A DNA stretch of 64,000 nt from Vagococcus bubulae (GCF_003950315.1 NZ_NGJT01000004.1:62001-126000), one strand, 5' to 3'. Counted from the stretch's first letter, positions 30,363 through 39,587 are shown. Notes: generated by a model from the sequence alone, not told the origin. Translations and numbers: made by a program.

Positions 30363-30451
30363 ATAATGTCTACGATATAATATAGACGAGTAATAGTTAA
30401 TGTGTTTAGTCATATATTTTATAAAAGAATCGTTATGAGAGGAAGTTAAAA

Positions 30452-31390
30452 ATGAATGAGCTAATACCAGAGTTTATGAATGTACCATTATTAGAAAGAG
30501 AAGATAGAATTATGCCTGAAGTAATCAGGTGTTTATTATCATTAGGTGGAGAAGCAAGTAAAAAAGAAATTGTTAAAGAATTAATATTGACATCAGAGAC
30601 AATACCAGAAGATTATATTGAATATACACGAGTATCTAAGCAATCAGGTAAAAGTTATAAGCCGTTTAACTTTCAGTTTAATTTTGCTGTCAAAAATTTA
30701 GAATATGCTGGTTATGTAACGATACCTAAACGAGGAATAATTAAACTAACCGACAAAGGACAGTCGACAAATTTAGAATCGTTCAACAGCGATGAGATGG
30801 TAAGACAATTATCAGAGCCTGTTTTTGAAGCTAATCGGAAGAAAAAATTAGAGGTCAATAATTTACAAAATGAATATGAAAACGAAGCAGGAAAAAATGA
30901 AGAAATTGAGTTTGATAATAGTCCAGTTGATACTTGGAGAGATGTATTGATAGAAGCGTTAAAAGTTATGTCTCCTAAAAAATTTGAACTGTTTTGTCGA
31001 AGACTAGTTAAACAAATGGGTGTTGAAATAGATACTAAGATTGGTGTTCAGTTTGTGGCAGATGGAGGACTAGATGGATTTGGTTATATTACCTCTGACG
31101 AATTTAGAACAACTCGAGTGGCGATTCAAGCTAAAAGATGGGAAGGAAGTGTCTCTTCTCCAGAAATAGATAAATTTAGAGGGTCTATGGATAAGCATAA
31201 CGCAGAGTTTGGTGTGTTTATTACAACATCTTCTTTTACTAAAAATGCTATTGAAGCTTCAAGAATTGGTACAAGAGTGATTACACTGATTGATGGAGAT
31301 ACCATATGTGATTTAGTGGCAAAATACGAATTAGAAGTCACACCAGTTATGACATATGAATTGAATGATTTTTATTTAACCGAGGAATAA
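30452..31390 (+). CDS. Mrr-type restriction endonuclease (type IV-like)
   Basis: A 312-residue protein. Residues 15-105 match an Mrr N-terminal winged helix (LGGEASKKEIVKEL, FNFQFNFAVKNLEYAGYV). Residues 165-300 form an Mrr catalytic PD-(D/E)XK domain with Asp208 in ADGGLDGFGY and the Gln226-Ala-Lys228 motif in AIQAKRW. Such proteins cut modified foreign DNA. No methylase or specificity subunit is nearby, consistent with a stand-alone type IV enzyme. AGAGGAAG precedes the ATG. It heads a small accessory patch inserted after eno. Confidence 0.9.
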   Translation: MNELIPEFMNVPLLEREDRIMPEVIRCLLSLGGEASKKEIVKELILTSETIPEDYIEYTRVSKQSGKSYKPFNFQFNFAVKNLEYAGYVTIPKRGIIKLTDKGQSTNLESFNSDEMVRQLSEPVFEANRKKKLEVNNLQNEYENEAGKNEEIEFDNSPVDTWRDVLIEALKVMSPKKFELFCRRLVKQMGVEIDTKIGVQFVADGGLDGFGYITSDEFRTTRVAIQAKRWEGSVSSPEIDKFRGSMDKHNAEFGVFITTSSFTKNAIEASRIGTRVITLIDGDTICDLVAKYELEVTPVMTYELNDFYLTEE

Positions 31391-31411
31391 GTATTTCTTA
31401 CACAAATGATG

Positions 31412-31468
31412 AAACATAATAGACAAAAAGCGTCTCGAGAATTGAGATGCTTTTTGTCTATTATGTTT
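31412..31468. terminator. Very long hairpin after the Mrr gene
   Basis: Two 25-base arms (31412-31436 and 31444-31468) are complementary except for one G-T pair, with a 7-base loop. The stem includes AAAAAGC/GCTTTTT, but there is no T run after the distal arm. It may terminate transcription in either direction or be the relic of an inverted-repeat element. Confidence 0.65.
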
Positions 31469-31601
31469 TATAAGAGTATTATTTCCTCTTACTTGTATTA
31501 ACAATCAATAACAAAATAATGAACACTTTTGTTATTAATTGAATAATATGATTTGTCTTTATGTTATACTTTTCATAGAATTATTTAGTTTGGAGGAAAA
31601 T

Positions 31602-32549
31602 ATGATAAACAATAAAGAAGAATTAAATCGTTTGTTGGAAGAATTAAGTCAAAAAAATAATCAGGATAAAAAGTATATCATTCAACTTGAGTTAGCTAAT
31701 ACAACAGATGAAACAATAAAATCAGTATTGCAAGAAATGCTTGTGGATTTAGAAAAGGCAGAAAAAAAGAAGAAAATCCGATTATCAATTGTTGGGGTTT
31801 TGATAATTGTTATGGCTGGATTAGTATTTGGTATCAAAAAAAATGAAACTAAAAGAACAATGCCATCATCTAATGTAACAGCTATACAAACATCTCAAAG
31901 TACATCAGAAGTAGGTTCAACAGAAATAGAAACAACAACAGAATCGAGTATGATTGACGAAAAGAATTTAACAACGTATCAGATGAAACGGTGGGTAGGT
32001 GCTGTATGGGAAAAACGTTTTGAAAATTTTCCTGACTTACAAGATTATCGTTTAACCATATGTAGTGATGAAAAGGATCGACTAGTATACATTGATGTGT
32101 TGCCACCAGAAGATAAGCAAGTGGATAAGTACTGCGTGTTTAGGATTAACGAAAATGGACAACTAGAAATATCTGGTTATTATTTAGGAAAAGGTGATGT
32201 CACTGGTTGGGAAGTGATATCAGATAAATACATGGATACAACTAATGTTGAAGTAAAACCCAAAATATCTAAGCAAACTCAACAAATAACAACTAGTGAA
32301 GCAGAGACTTGGGTGAAAGATTACCTTTCTTCATCAGCCACTGAGCCAATAAATTTTGAAGACATTGGCCTTCAGTCAGAAACGGATAATGAAGGAATGA
32401 TTCGAGTATCTCTTTATACATGGAATCCAGCTCATACATTCAGAACGCTATCGTCTGTTTTCCGTGTGACGAAAGATGGTAAGTTACAACAAGGCTCACC
32501 GTACTCGGAAGATGAATGGCGTGTGGTGAGTGATGAATTTATAAAATAA
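31602..32549 (+). CDS. Single-pass membrane protein with a duplicated extracytoplasmic domain, function unknown
   Basis: 315 residues; I do not recognise a named family. Residues 1-58 are charged and helical (cytosolic), and 61-78 form one membrane helix followed by KK, so the rest is probably outside. A Ser/Thr-rich linker spans about 85-120. Two similar modules follow, at about 123-210 and 229-314. Each begins with a T-x(5-6)-WV helix, continues through a strand ending in VFRI/VFRV-x3-G-L, and ends W-x-V-(I/V)-SD-x-(Y/F). ATG 31602 with TGGAGGAAA is chosen; the frame opens further upstream on a TTG without a ribosome binding site. It is next to a broken lipoprotein gene. Confidence 0.75.
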   Translation: MINNKEELNRLLEELSQKNNQDKKYIIQLELANTTDETIKSVLQEMLVDLEKAEKKKKIRLSIVGVLIIVMAGLVFGIKKNETKRTMPSSNVTAIQTSQSTSEVGSTEIETTTESSMIDEKNLTTYQMKRWVGAVWEKRFENFPDLQDYRLTICSDEKDRLVYIDVLPPEDKQVDKYCVFRINENGQLEISGYYLGKGDVTGWEVISDKYMDTTNVEVKPKISKQTQQITTSEAETWVKDYLSSSATEPINFEDIGLQSETDNEGMIRVSLYTWNPAHTFRTLSSVFRVTKDGKLQQGSPYSEDEWRVVSDEFIK

Positions 32550-32591
32550 TGTCATAGCAATTATACAAGTTAATGTTTAGAGGAGAAGTAA

Positions 32592-33448
32592 ATGAAAAAG
32601 AAAGCTAACTATATCATTTTATTCAGTTTAATTGTTTTCTTATCAGGCTGTGGTAATCACATCGGTCAAAAAATGGAAGAAATGAAAAAAGAGAAGACTA
32701 GTCAAACAGATATCAAACCAAAAGTGACGAAACATGAAAAAAAGACGGGGAAGATTATTAACCAACCGATTGAAAATTATTCTGGGAATACTTTAACAAT
32801 GCTAGACTGGGTTGTGATGCCGCAAAAAATGGAATCAAATGAAGAAGATAAAGCCAATTTTGTCTTTTATTATACTATTGATAAAACTGTCTCAGAGAAA
32901 TTAAATCCCCCTAGTGAGTTTTTTAGTGTGTTTAGAATTTTTTAGGACGGAAAAGAGCTTCCTGTTGCAAATTATTCGTCACAGAACTCAGTACATGATG
33001 CTTTTTCAACAAAAACGGATAGTCCCTTTGATAATTCAGGCTTGAAAAAATTTATGCTAAGCAAGGAATTTACCTTTCTAATGATCAGTCGTCTGTTACG
33101 GTAAAGTCAAAAATAACGAATTTGGAATATGAACAAACCTTTAATATTAAAGAAAGTGATCATTTATTTAAAGTTGAAGAAGCTATTGATGACAAACCAA
33201 CCGAGTCTGAAATTTTAGATATTTATGCCAGTCAAGAAGTTGGAAATATAAACCGTTCAATGTTGTCTGTCAAACAAAAAAATGAAGATGGTTCGGTAGA
33301 TATTAGTATTGATACGGCGAATGGATACGTTCACTCATATTTTGAAGGAGATTATTTAATATTTGAAATGAAATCATTTGAAAATATTGAGTTACATTTA
33401 CAAACAAAGTATAACTATAAAAATGGAATAGTTGAAAAGAATGAGTAA
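32592..33448 (+). pseudogene. Lipoprotein pseudogene (DUF5067-like), nonsense mutation plus frameshift
   Basis: The ORF starts well: AGAGGAGAAG, then a lipoprotein signal with lipobox LSGC (Cys20) and 117 residues ending VFRIF before TAG at 32943-32945. The same frame continues after the TAG as DGKELPVANYSSQ, exactly what DUF5067-type proteins have after FQ, so the TAG probably replaced a Gln codon. Near the run TTGAAAAAATTTATG (about 33043-33057) the frame must shift; one extra A would restore GLKKIYAKQGIYLSND, leading into the 3' ORF (33122-33448). Two independent lesions argue against a single sequencing error. A functional homologue was probably about 285 residues. Confidence 0.8.
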
Positions 33449-33481
33449 AATAGAATGATGATAGAATATATTTATCATATT

Positions 33482-33529
33482 AATAGTCAAAGATTTTATG
33501 TTAATGATAAAATCTTTGGCTATTTTTAT
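33482..33529 (+). terminator. Terminator after the lipoprotein pseudogene
   Basis: AATAGTCAAAGATTTTAT / gttaatg / ATAAAATCTTTGGCTATT is an 18-bp stem with one mismatch, followed by TTTAT. The remaining 33530-33704 is very AT-rich and holds nothing else I can support. Confidence 0.8.
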
Positions 33530-33704
33530 ATTAATTAAACAAATAACCTATTTTAGATTTAAAATATACTTTAAAATCATTTGGAGTGCATTTTTAAACA
33601 AAAATACACAATAAGTGTTATAATATATTTATTAGTTAAACATTTAATGGGTTTTGTTTTTTATTTTTATGAAAAAAGACTAAAAAAAGTTTAAGTCATC
33701 ATAA

Positions 33705-34646
33705 TTATCTATCTAATTGATCTAGTATACTAAGTGCGCTTTTTTCGTTTAAGAACATATGAGTAAAGAAGTTTCCTCTTAATGCCCCAATTAGAGCACC
33801 AGTTTTAAATTTATTATTGTTAACACATATTCTTTTTGGAATTTGAAAAATTTGTTCAAGTGACAAACCAAATGTTTTATCGTTTTCTAAATTTAAAAAA
33901 TGTCCATATTGATCAAAAGGTCTACCGTAAGCAAAACCACATGTTTGATTAAAAGAATCACCAAAAAGTAGGTGCTTGTTTTGATTCCATGAATCAACGC
34001 TTGTGATGGAAGCAGGTGTTGCAACAGCTGTTAGAATAATATCTGATTTTTCAGCAGTGATTAATGTTTTTTGTAACAATGGTTCTAGTGCAAGAAGCTC
34101 TCTTGCTTGATTGTTAATAATATAAAGAGGGGCGGTGAGTGTTAGATAATTTGCTTCAAATTTTGCAGCAGCTTTTTGAACCAATCTCGTAGATCCTGCT
34201 AAAGAATGATATTTCCCTATTTCACCTACAAATTGTGTGAAAACTAAATTTTCGGTAATGGCAGGTTTAAATTGTTCGATAATTTGATAAATAGAATCCC
34301 CCCAAGATAACGAGACAACATTTGATTGGATAATATAGTCCTCAATAATTTCAGCAGAAAATTTCCAAAAATAATAATTTGAGTTTGTTAGATCTTCGTT
34401 TTCTTTTAGGATGAAAAAGGACGTGTTAAACATAGAACCCAATAATCTCTCTAGTTCATAATTTCGTTCATAAGGTGCCTGGATGTTAATCGTGATAATG
34501 CCTTGTTCTTTGGCATCGTTTAAATGTTTTAATATTTTGTAGCGGCTTAATTCATATTTTTCCGTGAGAGTTGTGATGGGGATGTCCTCAATATAATAAT
34601 CTTTGGCTAAATTAATCATTAACTGATTGATGTCATTTTTTTCCAT
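33705..34646 (-). CDS. citI: SorC-family transcriptional regulator of citrate metabolism (CitI-like)
   Basis: A 313-residue regulator. The N-terminal HTH is at about 20-55 (LTEKYELSRYKILKHLNDAKEQG, quoted in part). The rest is a SorC effector-binding domain (VVSLSWGDSIYQIIEQF; TGALIGALRGNFFTHMFLNE at the C-terminus). It is divergent from the citrate lyase operon, the position of CitI in Weissella and Leuconostoc, where the protein activates the cluster in the presence of citrate. Enterococcus faecalis uses a GntR-type CitO instead. The function is assigned by family and location. Confidence 0.85.
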   Translation of the reverse strand: MEKNDINQLMINLAKDYYIEDIPITTLTEKYELSRYKILKHLNDAKEQGIITINIQAPYERNYELERLLGSMFNTSFFILKENEDLTNSNYYFWKFSAEIIEDYIIQSNVVSLSWGDSIYQIIEQFKPAITENLVFTQFVGEIGKYHSLAGSTRLVQKAAAKFEANYLTLTAPLYIINNQARELLALEPLLQKTLITAEKSDIILTAVATPASITSVDSWNQNKHLLFGDSFNQTCGFAYGRPFDQYGHFLNLENDKTFGLSLEQIFQIPKRICVNNNKFKTGALIGALRGNFFTHMFLNEKSALSILDQLDR

Positions 34647-34794
34647 AGTAATGCTCCTTGATTTGTTATTTCTTTTATTATAGCAAAATCCTCATGTATA
34701 TTCTTTATAAAAATGAAAATAAGTCATTAATTTTTTGAAAATATTAAAAAATACATACCTATAATTTTAAATATTTAAAAAATAACAATAATTA

Positions 34795-34823
34795 TTTACA
34801 AAATTTAAAATAAAATGTATAAT
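34795..34823 (+). promoter_or_regulatory. Promoter of the citrate operon
   Basis: TTTACA (34795-34800), a 17-base spacer and TATAAT (34818-34823), 34 bases before the citM start. The 211-base citI/citM gap is extremely AT-rich with repeated TAAAAAAT-like blocks, which could be CitI binding sites as in Weissella, though I cannot define an operator. Confidence 0.8.
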
Positions 34824-34857
34824 GTGTTTATAAAAATACAAAAAGGAGCTGAGAATT

Positions 34858-35994
34858 TTGAATAATGAAATTCTAGAACTACATCATGAACATATCGGCG
34901 TTTTAAGTATCCAATCAGAATTACCTGTAAAAAATGGGATTGATTTAGCAAAAGCTTATACACCAGGTGTTGCTGAATTAAGTAAACTAATCGAAAAACA
35001 CAATGAACTGGCTAGAGAGTACACGATTAGTGGAAAATTAGTTGCGGTGATTTCAGATGGTTCTGCAGTATTAGGTCTAGGAAATGTTGGCCCACAAGCT
35101 GGATTACCTATTGTTGAGGGCAAGTCACTTTTATATAAAACATTTGCCAACGTTGATGCTATTCCAATGGCTGTTGATCAAGTAGAAATCGATGAGTTTG
35201 TGAAAACGATTAAAAATATGTCGCATAGTTTTGCTGGAATACATTTAGAAGATATTCAAGCTCCTAGATGTTTTGAAATAGAAGACAAGTTAAAAGAGTT
35301 GTTAGATATACCTGTTTATCATGACGATCAAGAAGGAACCGCTATTGTTGTACTAGCAGGACTTATCAACGCAGCAAAAGTAAGCAACCGCAAATTATCA
35401 GATTTAAAGATTGTGTTAAATGGTGTTGGGGCTTCAGGTGTTGCCACAGCAAAATTACTTGCAGCAGCAGGGATTACTAATGTGACGTTAGTAGACAAAG
35501 AGGGGGTATTAACCAAATCATCGGATCAATTAAATCCTTATCAGGAGCAATTATTATCATTATTTACTAAAAGAGAAGCTGGAGATTTGGCTGAGGCTGT
35601 TGTAGGTCAAGATGTATTTATTGGATTATCAACAGGCAAGGTTTTAACAGAAGAGATGATTCGGACAATGAATGACAATCCAATTATTTTTGCCCTAGCT
35701 AATCCTGTCCCTGAAGTGACGCCTGAAGAGGCTAAAAAGGGTGGAGCGAAACTAATTGCGACTGGTAGCTCGGACCATCCTAATCAAGTGAATAATGTTT
35801 TAGCATTTCCCGGATTATTTGCAGGGCTTCTAGAAGCAAAGGCAAAATCTGTTGATGAGACTTTACAATTACATGTAGCTAAAACATTAGCTGATTTAGT
35901 AGAAAATCCAACAGAAGATTATTTTATTCCAAATGTATTCGAAACTAGAATTGTTCCAGCTGTCAAAAAATCTGTCGTTGAGTTTTTTAATTAA
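34858..35994 (+). CDS. citM: Malic enzyme-family oxaloacetate decarboxylase
   Basis: A 378-residue NAD-malic-enzyme-fold protein. Visible are AYTPGVAE with the catalytic-type Tyr, GKSLLYK with a Lys, the metal/substrate segment HLEDIQAPRCFEIE and YHDDQEGTA, and a Rossmann segment LNGVGASGVATAKLL. As first gene of the cit cluster it matches CitM, the soluble oxaloacetate decarboxylase that yields pyruvate and CO2 after citrate cleavage. A plain malate decarboxylating enzyme is the alternative. The start is TTG 34858 after AAAGGAGCTGAG. Confidence 0.88.
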   Translation: MNNEILELHHEHIGVLSIQSELPVKNGIDLAKAYTPGVAELSKLIEKHNELAREYTISGKLVAVISDGSAVLGLGNVGPQAGLPIVEGKSLLYKTFANVDAIPMAVDQVEIDEFVKTIKNMSHSFAGIHLEDIQAPRCFEIEDKLKELLDIPVYHDDQEGTAIVVLAGLINAAKVSNRKLSDLKIVLNGVGASGVATAKLLAAAGITNVTLVDKEGVLTKSSDQLNPYQEQLLSLFTKREAGDLAEAVVGQDVFIGLSTGKVLTEEMIRTMNDNPIIFALANPVPEVTPEEAKKGGAKLIATGSSDHPNQVNNVLAFPGLFAGLLEAKAKSVDETLQLHVAKTLADLVENPTEDYFIPNVFETRIVPAVKKSVVEFFN

Positions 35995-36012
35995 AAGAGA
36001 AGAGGAATAACA

Positions 36013-37317
36013 ATGGAAGAAAAAAAACAACAAACTTTTTTTGAAAAAGTATCAAAAATAAAAGTAGGCTTTATTCCGCTACCTATTTATCTTATCTTAG
36101 TTGTCGTTTATTTATTACTAACAGTCAATAAAATTATGCCAAATGACATGATGGGTGCCATTGGTATTATGACACTATTTTCTTTTATTTTAGAAGAAGT
36201 AGGAAAACATATCCCTGTGTTAAATTCATTGGGAGGGAAAGTATTAGTTGTAACGTTTTTGCCATCATTTCTAGTTTATAAATCTTGGCTACCTGAATCT
36301 TCTGTTGAAACAGTGACAGCATTCATGAAAAATAATAACTTTTTATCTTTCTTTATTGCCTTGCTGATTGTCGGTAGTATTTGTTCAATGAATCGTAAAA
36401 CATTATTAAAAGCAAGTTCACGTATTATTTTGATTTTAGTGATTTGTGATATTGTCGGAGCCTTAGTTGGAACTGGTGTTGGGATGTTACTAGGTTTATC
36501 AGCATTTGAAGCATTCTTCTTTGTAGTAGCACCGATCATGGCTGGAGGTGTTGGAGAAGGGGCATTGCCTCTATCAATAGGCTATGCCGGTCTTATTGCG
36601 ACTCAACAAGCGGATATTTTTGCTTCGATTTTACCATGTGTCATGTTAGGTAGTTTAGTAGCAGTTATCTTTGCTGGACTATTAAAAAAACTTGGTGAAA
36701 AACGTCCAGAGCTAACTGGTAATGGACAATTAATTGATGGAGATGACGAGCACCTAGATAATTTAAAAGGTGGAAAAGTAGATGTTGATATTGAAAAAAT
36801 GTTAGTAACAGGTGTATTGGCAATTACATTGTATCTTTTAGGTGTGTGGGTGAACGATATGATTCATTTGCCAGCACCAATTGTTTTATTAGTCGCTGTT
36901 ATGGGTGCTAAAATGTTAGGTTGGATTCCAAAAGATATTGAAAATGGTGGTCATTCACTTTATTCTTTAACTGTTAAAGGCATTACTCCTCCACTTCTTT
37001 TTGGTGTTGGGGTTGCGATGACACCTTGGGGATCTTTGGTTAAAGTCTTTACACATGTTCCTATGTTAATTACTATCTTTGCAACAGTATTAGCCATTGT
37101 GTTAACTGCTTATTTTGTTGGAAAAGCATTAGGTATGTATCCTGTTGATACAGCCATTGCGGTTTCTTGTTGTAGTGGACAAGGTGGTACAGGAGCATTA
37201 GCTATTTTAGCTGCTGGAGATCGTATGGAACTCATGCCATTTGCACAAGTTTCAGTCCGTTTAGGTGGTGCGATGATGGTGACAGCTGCTATATTTTTAA
37301 TGAGTTTATTTGTTTAG
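36013..37317 (+). CDS. 2-hydroxycarboxylate transporter (citrate/malate, CitP/CitS family)
   Basis: A 434-residue membrane protein with about 11 hydrophobic helices. The two reentrant-loop motifs of the 2HCT family are seen: GGVGEGALPLS at about 177-187 and CSGQGGTGALA at about 390-400. The conserved Arg in SVRLGGA near the C-terminus contacts the substrate carboxylate in this family. It sits between citM and citC, so citrate uptake by citrate/H+ or citrate/lactate exchange is the likely job; malate is an alternative substrate. AGAAGAGGAA precedes the ATG. Confidence 0.9.
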   Translation: MEEKKQQTFFEKVSKIKVGFIPLPIYLILVVVYLLLTVNKIMPNDMMGAIGIMTLFSFILEEVGKHIPVLNSLGGKVLVVTFLPSFLVYKSWLPESSVETVTAFMKNNNFLSFFIALLIVGSICSMNRKTLLKASSRIILILVICDIVGALVGTGVGMLLGLSAFEAFFFVVAPIMAGGVGEGALPLSIGYAGLIATQQADIFASILPCVMLGSLVAVIFAGLLKKLGEKRPELTGNGQLIDGDDEHLDNLKGGKVDVDIEKMLVTGVLAITLYLLGVWVNDMIHLPAPIVLLVAVMGAKMLGWIPKDIENGGHSLYSLTVKGITPPLLFGVGVAMTPWGSLVKVFTHVPMLITIFATVLAIVLTAYFVGKALGMYPVDTAIAVSCCSGQGGTGALAILAAGDRMELMPFAQVSVRLGGAMMVTAAIFLMSLFV

Positions 37318-37342
37318 ATAGTTAGAGGAAGGGGGAATAATC

Positions 37343-38383
37343 ATGGGTGATGAATTAAATATTAGTACACTGTTTTTAAAAGATAAACAAACGCGGCATC
37401 AGTGGGAAAGTCTTTTGCATCACCATGGTATTCTTTCAGTTACAGATAAAGATATCTTAATGCTTGATCAAACATTTGGTATTTATGATAATCAACAACT
37501 AGTTGCGACTATTTCAACTGCTTCAAACGTATTGAAATATTTAGTCATTGAGGAAGAGTATCGTGAAAATGGGAGATTGTTTAATCTGCTCGTTTCTCAT
37601 GCTATCAATGTATTAGCTAGTCAAGAAATTTTTCATGTACTAGTCTTTACCAAATTAGACTATGCAAAATCTTTTCAATATTTAGGGTTTTTCAACATCA
37701 TGACCACTGAGTATGGTGTATTCCTAGAAAAAGGCGATCAGTCGATTGACACGTTTCTATCACAATTGCCATTAGTGATAGGTGATTATACGATTTCTGC
37801 AATCGTGATGAATGCTAATCCATTCACTAAGGGACATCTTTATCTGATAGAAGAAGCATTGAAAAAAAGTGACTATGTTTATGTGTTTGTTGTGAGTGCA
37901 AATCAATCACTCTTTACGTCAGAAGAGAGATATCAGTTAGTGTGTCAAGGAGTTGAAAATTTAGAACGTGTTATTGTGTGTCAAGGTGGAGAATACATGG
38001 TCAGTTTAGCTACCTTTCCTTCTTACTTTTTAAAAAATAAAGAAGACATTATTTCTCACCAAACACAGTTAGATGCCTTATTATTTAAAGAGTACATCGC
38101 GAAAACCTTACATATTACCAAACGCTTGTTAGGTGAAGAACCATTATCTGAAACAACGAAGCATTATAATGAAGCCTTATTAACTTATTTACCACCAGAA
38201 ATAGAAGTAGAGATTATCCCAAGAAAAACGATGAATAATCATCAAGTTATTTCGGCAACAAAAGTCAGGGAATGCATTCAAATTGGAGATTTAAAGAGGA
38301 TAAAACAATTGGTTCCTACGACGACTTATGATTTTATTGTGGAACATTTAGATGAATTGCAGGAACGATTGGATAATAATTAA
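37343..38383 (+). CDS. citC: [Citrate (pro-3S)-lyase] ligase
   Basis: A 346-residue enzyme that acetylates the thiol of the CitD prosthetic group, activating citrate lyase with acetate and ATP. The first about 130 residues resemble a GNAT-like domain (LKYLVIEEEYRENGRLFNLL). From about 145 on there is a nucleotidyltransferase fold with the HxGH-type motif NPFTKGHLYLIEEA and, later, ISATKVRECI. It follows the transporter by 25 bases. Confidence 0.95.
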   Translation: MGDELNISTLFLKDKQTRHQWESLLHHHGILSVTDKDILMLDQTFGIYDNQQLVATISTASNVLKYLVIEEEYRENGRLFNLLVSHAINVLASQEIFHVLVFTKLDYAKSFQYLGFFNIMTTEYGVFLEKGDQSIDTFLSQLPLVIGDYTISAIVMNANPFTKGHLYLIEEALKKSDYVYVFVVSANQSLFTSEERYQLVCQGVENLERVIVCQGGEYMVSLATFPSYFLKNKEDIISHQTQLDALLFKEYIAKTLHITKRLLGEEPLSETTKHYNEALLTYLPPEIEVEIIPRKTMNNHQVISATKVRECIQIGDLKRIKQLVPTTTYDFIVEHLDELQERLDNN

Positions 38384-38400
38384 AGAAAAGGAAGAGAATT

Positions 38401-38697
38401 ATGGACATAAAAAAAACAGCCATCGCAGGAACACTTGAATCCAGTGACATTCAAATCATGGTATCAACTGGTGAAAATGGCATTCAACTAGAATTAGAAA
38501 GCCAAGTCATTGAACAATTTGGAAAACAAATCAAAAAAGTTATTTTAGAAACGTTTGAAAAGTATGGTATTAAAAATGCGACCGTGAAAGCAGTTGATAA
38601 AGGGGCATTAGATTGTACCATTAAAGCACGTACAGAAGCAGCCATTCAACGTGCGATTGAAAAAGATCATGATCTAAATTGGGAGGCGTTAATCTAA
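38401..38697 (+). CDS. citD: Citrate lyase gamma subunit (acyl carrier protein)
   Basis: 98 residues; the acyl-carrier subunit of citrate lyase. The N-terminal AGTLESSDIQIMV contains the serine (Ser14) that carries the phosphoribosyl-dephospho-CoA group made by CitG and CitX. The C-terminal segment LDCTIKARTEAAI is typical. The stop overlaps the citE ATG by one base (TAATG), ensuring coupled synthesis of the complex subunits. Confidence 0.96.
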   Translation: MDIKKTAIAGTLESSDIQIMVSTGENGIQLELESQVIEQFGKQIKKVILETFEKYGIKNATVKAVDKGALDCTIKARTEAAIQRAIEKDHDLNWEALI

Positions 38698-39587
38698 TGG
38701 AACGATTAAGAAGAACAATGATGTTTGTGCCAGGAAATAATCCTAGCATGATTAAAGATGCGGGTATTTACGGAGCAGATTCTATTATGTTTGATTTAGA
38801 AGATGCTGTGTCCATGACAGAAAAAGATGTCGCAAGGTTGCTTGTATTTGAAGCGTTACAAACAGTCGATTATGGTGACACTGAATTAGTGGTGCGTATT
38901 AATGATTTGCACTCAGAATTTGGTCGAGCTGATATTTTTGCTGTGGTGAAAGCTGGAGTAGATGTTATTCGACTTCCTAAAACAGAAACAGTAGAAGACA
39001 TTGTTGAAGTCGAAAAAGTGATTGAAGAGGCAGAAAACTTTTTTGGCATTCCAGTAGGTACAACAAAAATGATGGCTGCAATTGAAGGAGCTAAAGGGGT
39101 ATTAAATGCACCTGCTATTGCTGTTGCAAGCAATCGTTTAATTGGTATTGCAATCGGAGCAGAAGATTATGTGACAAATATGAAAACCAGACGTTATCCA
39201 GATGGAAAAGAATTATTCTTTGCTCGTAGTATGATTTTACATGCAGCAAGAGCAGCTGGTATCGCCGCATTTGATACAGTATACTCTGATGTTAATAATG
39301 AAGAGGGATTATTAGATGAAGTGAAATTAATTCATCAATTAGGATTTGATGGTAAATCTGTCATTAACCCAAGACAAATTCCTATTGTTAATAGCGTATA
39401 TCGACCAACTGAAAAAGAAATCAAACATGCTAAAGATGTCGTTTATGCGATTGAAGAAGCGAAGAAAAAAGGATCAGGTGTTATCTCATTAAATGGTAAG
39501 ATGATTGATAAACCGATTGTTGAACGTGCTGAACGTGTGATTATGTTGGCAAAAGCATCAGGACTTTTGGATGAAGGAGAGTTTTAA
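38697..39587 (+). CDS. citE: Citrate lyase beta subunit (citryl-ACP lyase)
   Basis: A 296-residue TIM-barrel lyase that cleaves citryl-ACP to acetyl-ACP and oxaloacetate. It has RRTMMFVPGNNPSM, SIMFDLEDAVS with metal-binding acidic residues, and AIGAEDYVTNM. ATG 38697 overlaps the citD stop; GGGAGGCG lies in the citD tail. The frame opens slightly earlier, at 38679, inside citD, but that start has no ribosome binding site. It ends immediately before the citF ATG. Confidence 0.96.
   Translation: MERLRRTMMFVPGNNPSMIKDAGIYGADSIMFDLEDAVSMTEKDVARLLVFEALQTVDYGDTELVVRINDLHSEFGRADIFAVVKAGVDVIRLPKTETVEDIVEVEKVIEEAENFFGIPVGTTKMMAAIEGAKGVLNAPAIAVASNRLIGIAIGAEDYVTNMKTRRYPDGKELFFARSMILHAARAAGIAAFDTVYSDVNNEEGLLDEVKLIHQLGFDGKSVINPRQIPIVNSVYRPTEKEIKHAKDVVYAIEEAKKKGSGVISLNGKMIDKPIVERAERVIMLAKASGLLDEGEF

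Noticed and set aside
31539-31601. Possible 21-residue N-terminal extension of the duplicated-domain membrane protein from a TTG
   Set aside because: No ribosome binding site, and it would cross the promoter-like TATACT; ATG 31602 has a strong GGAGG.
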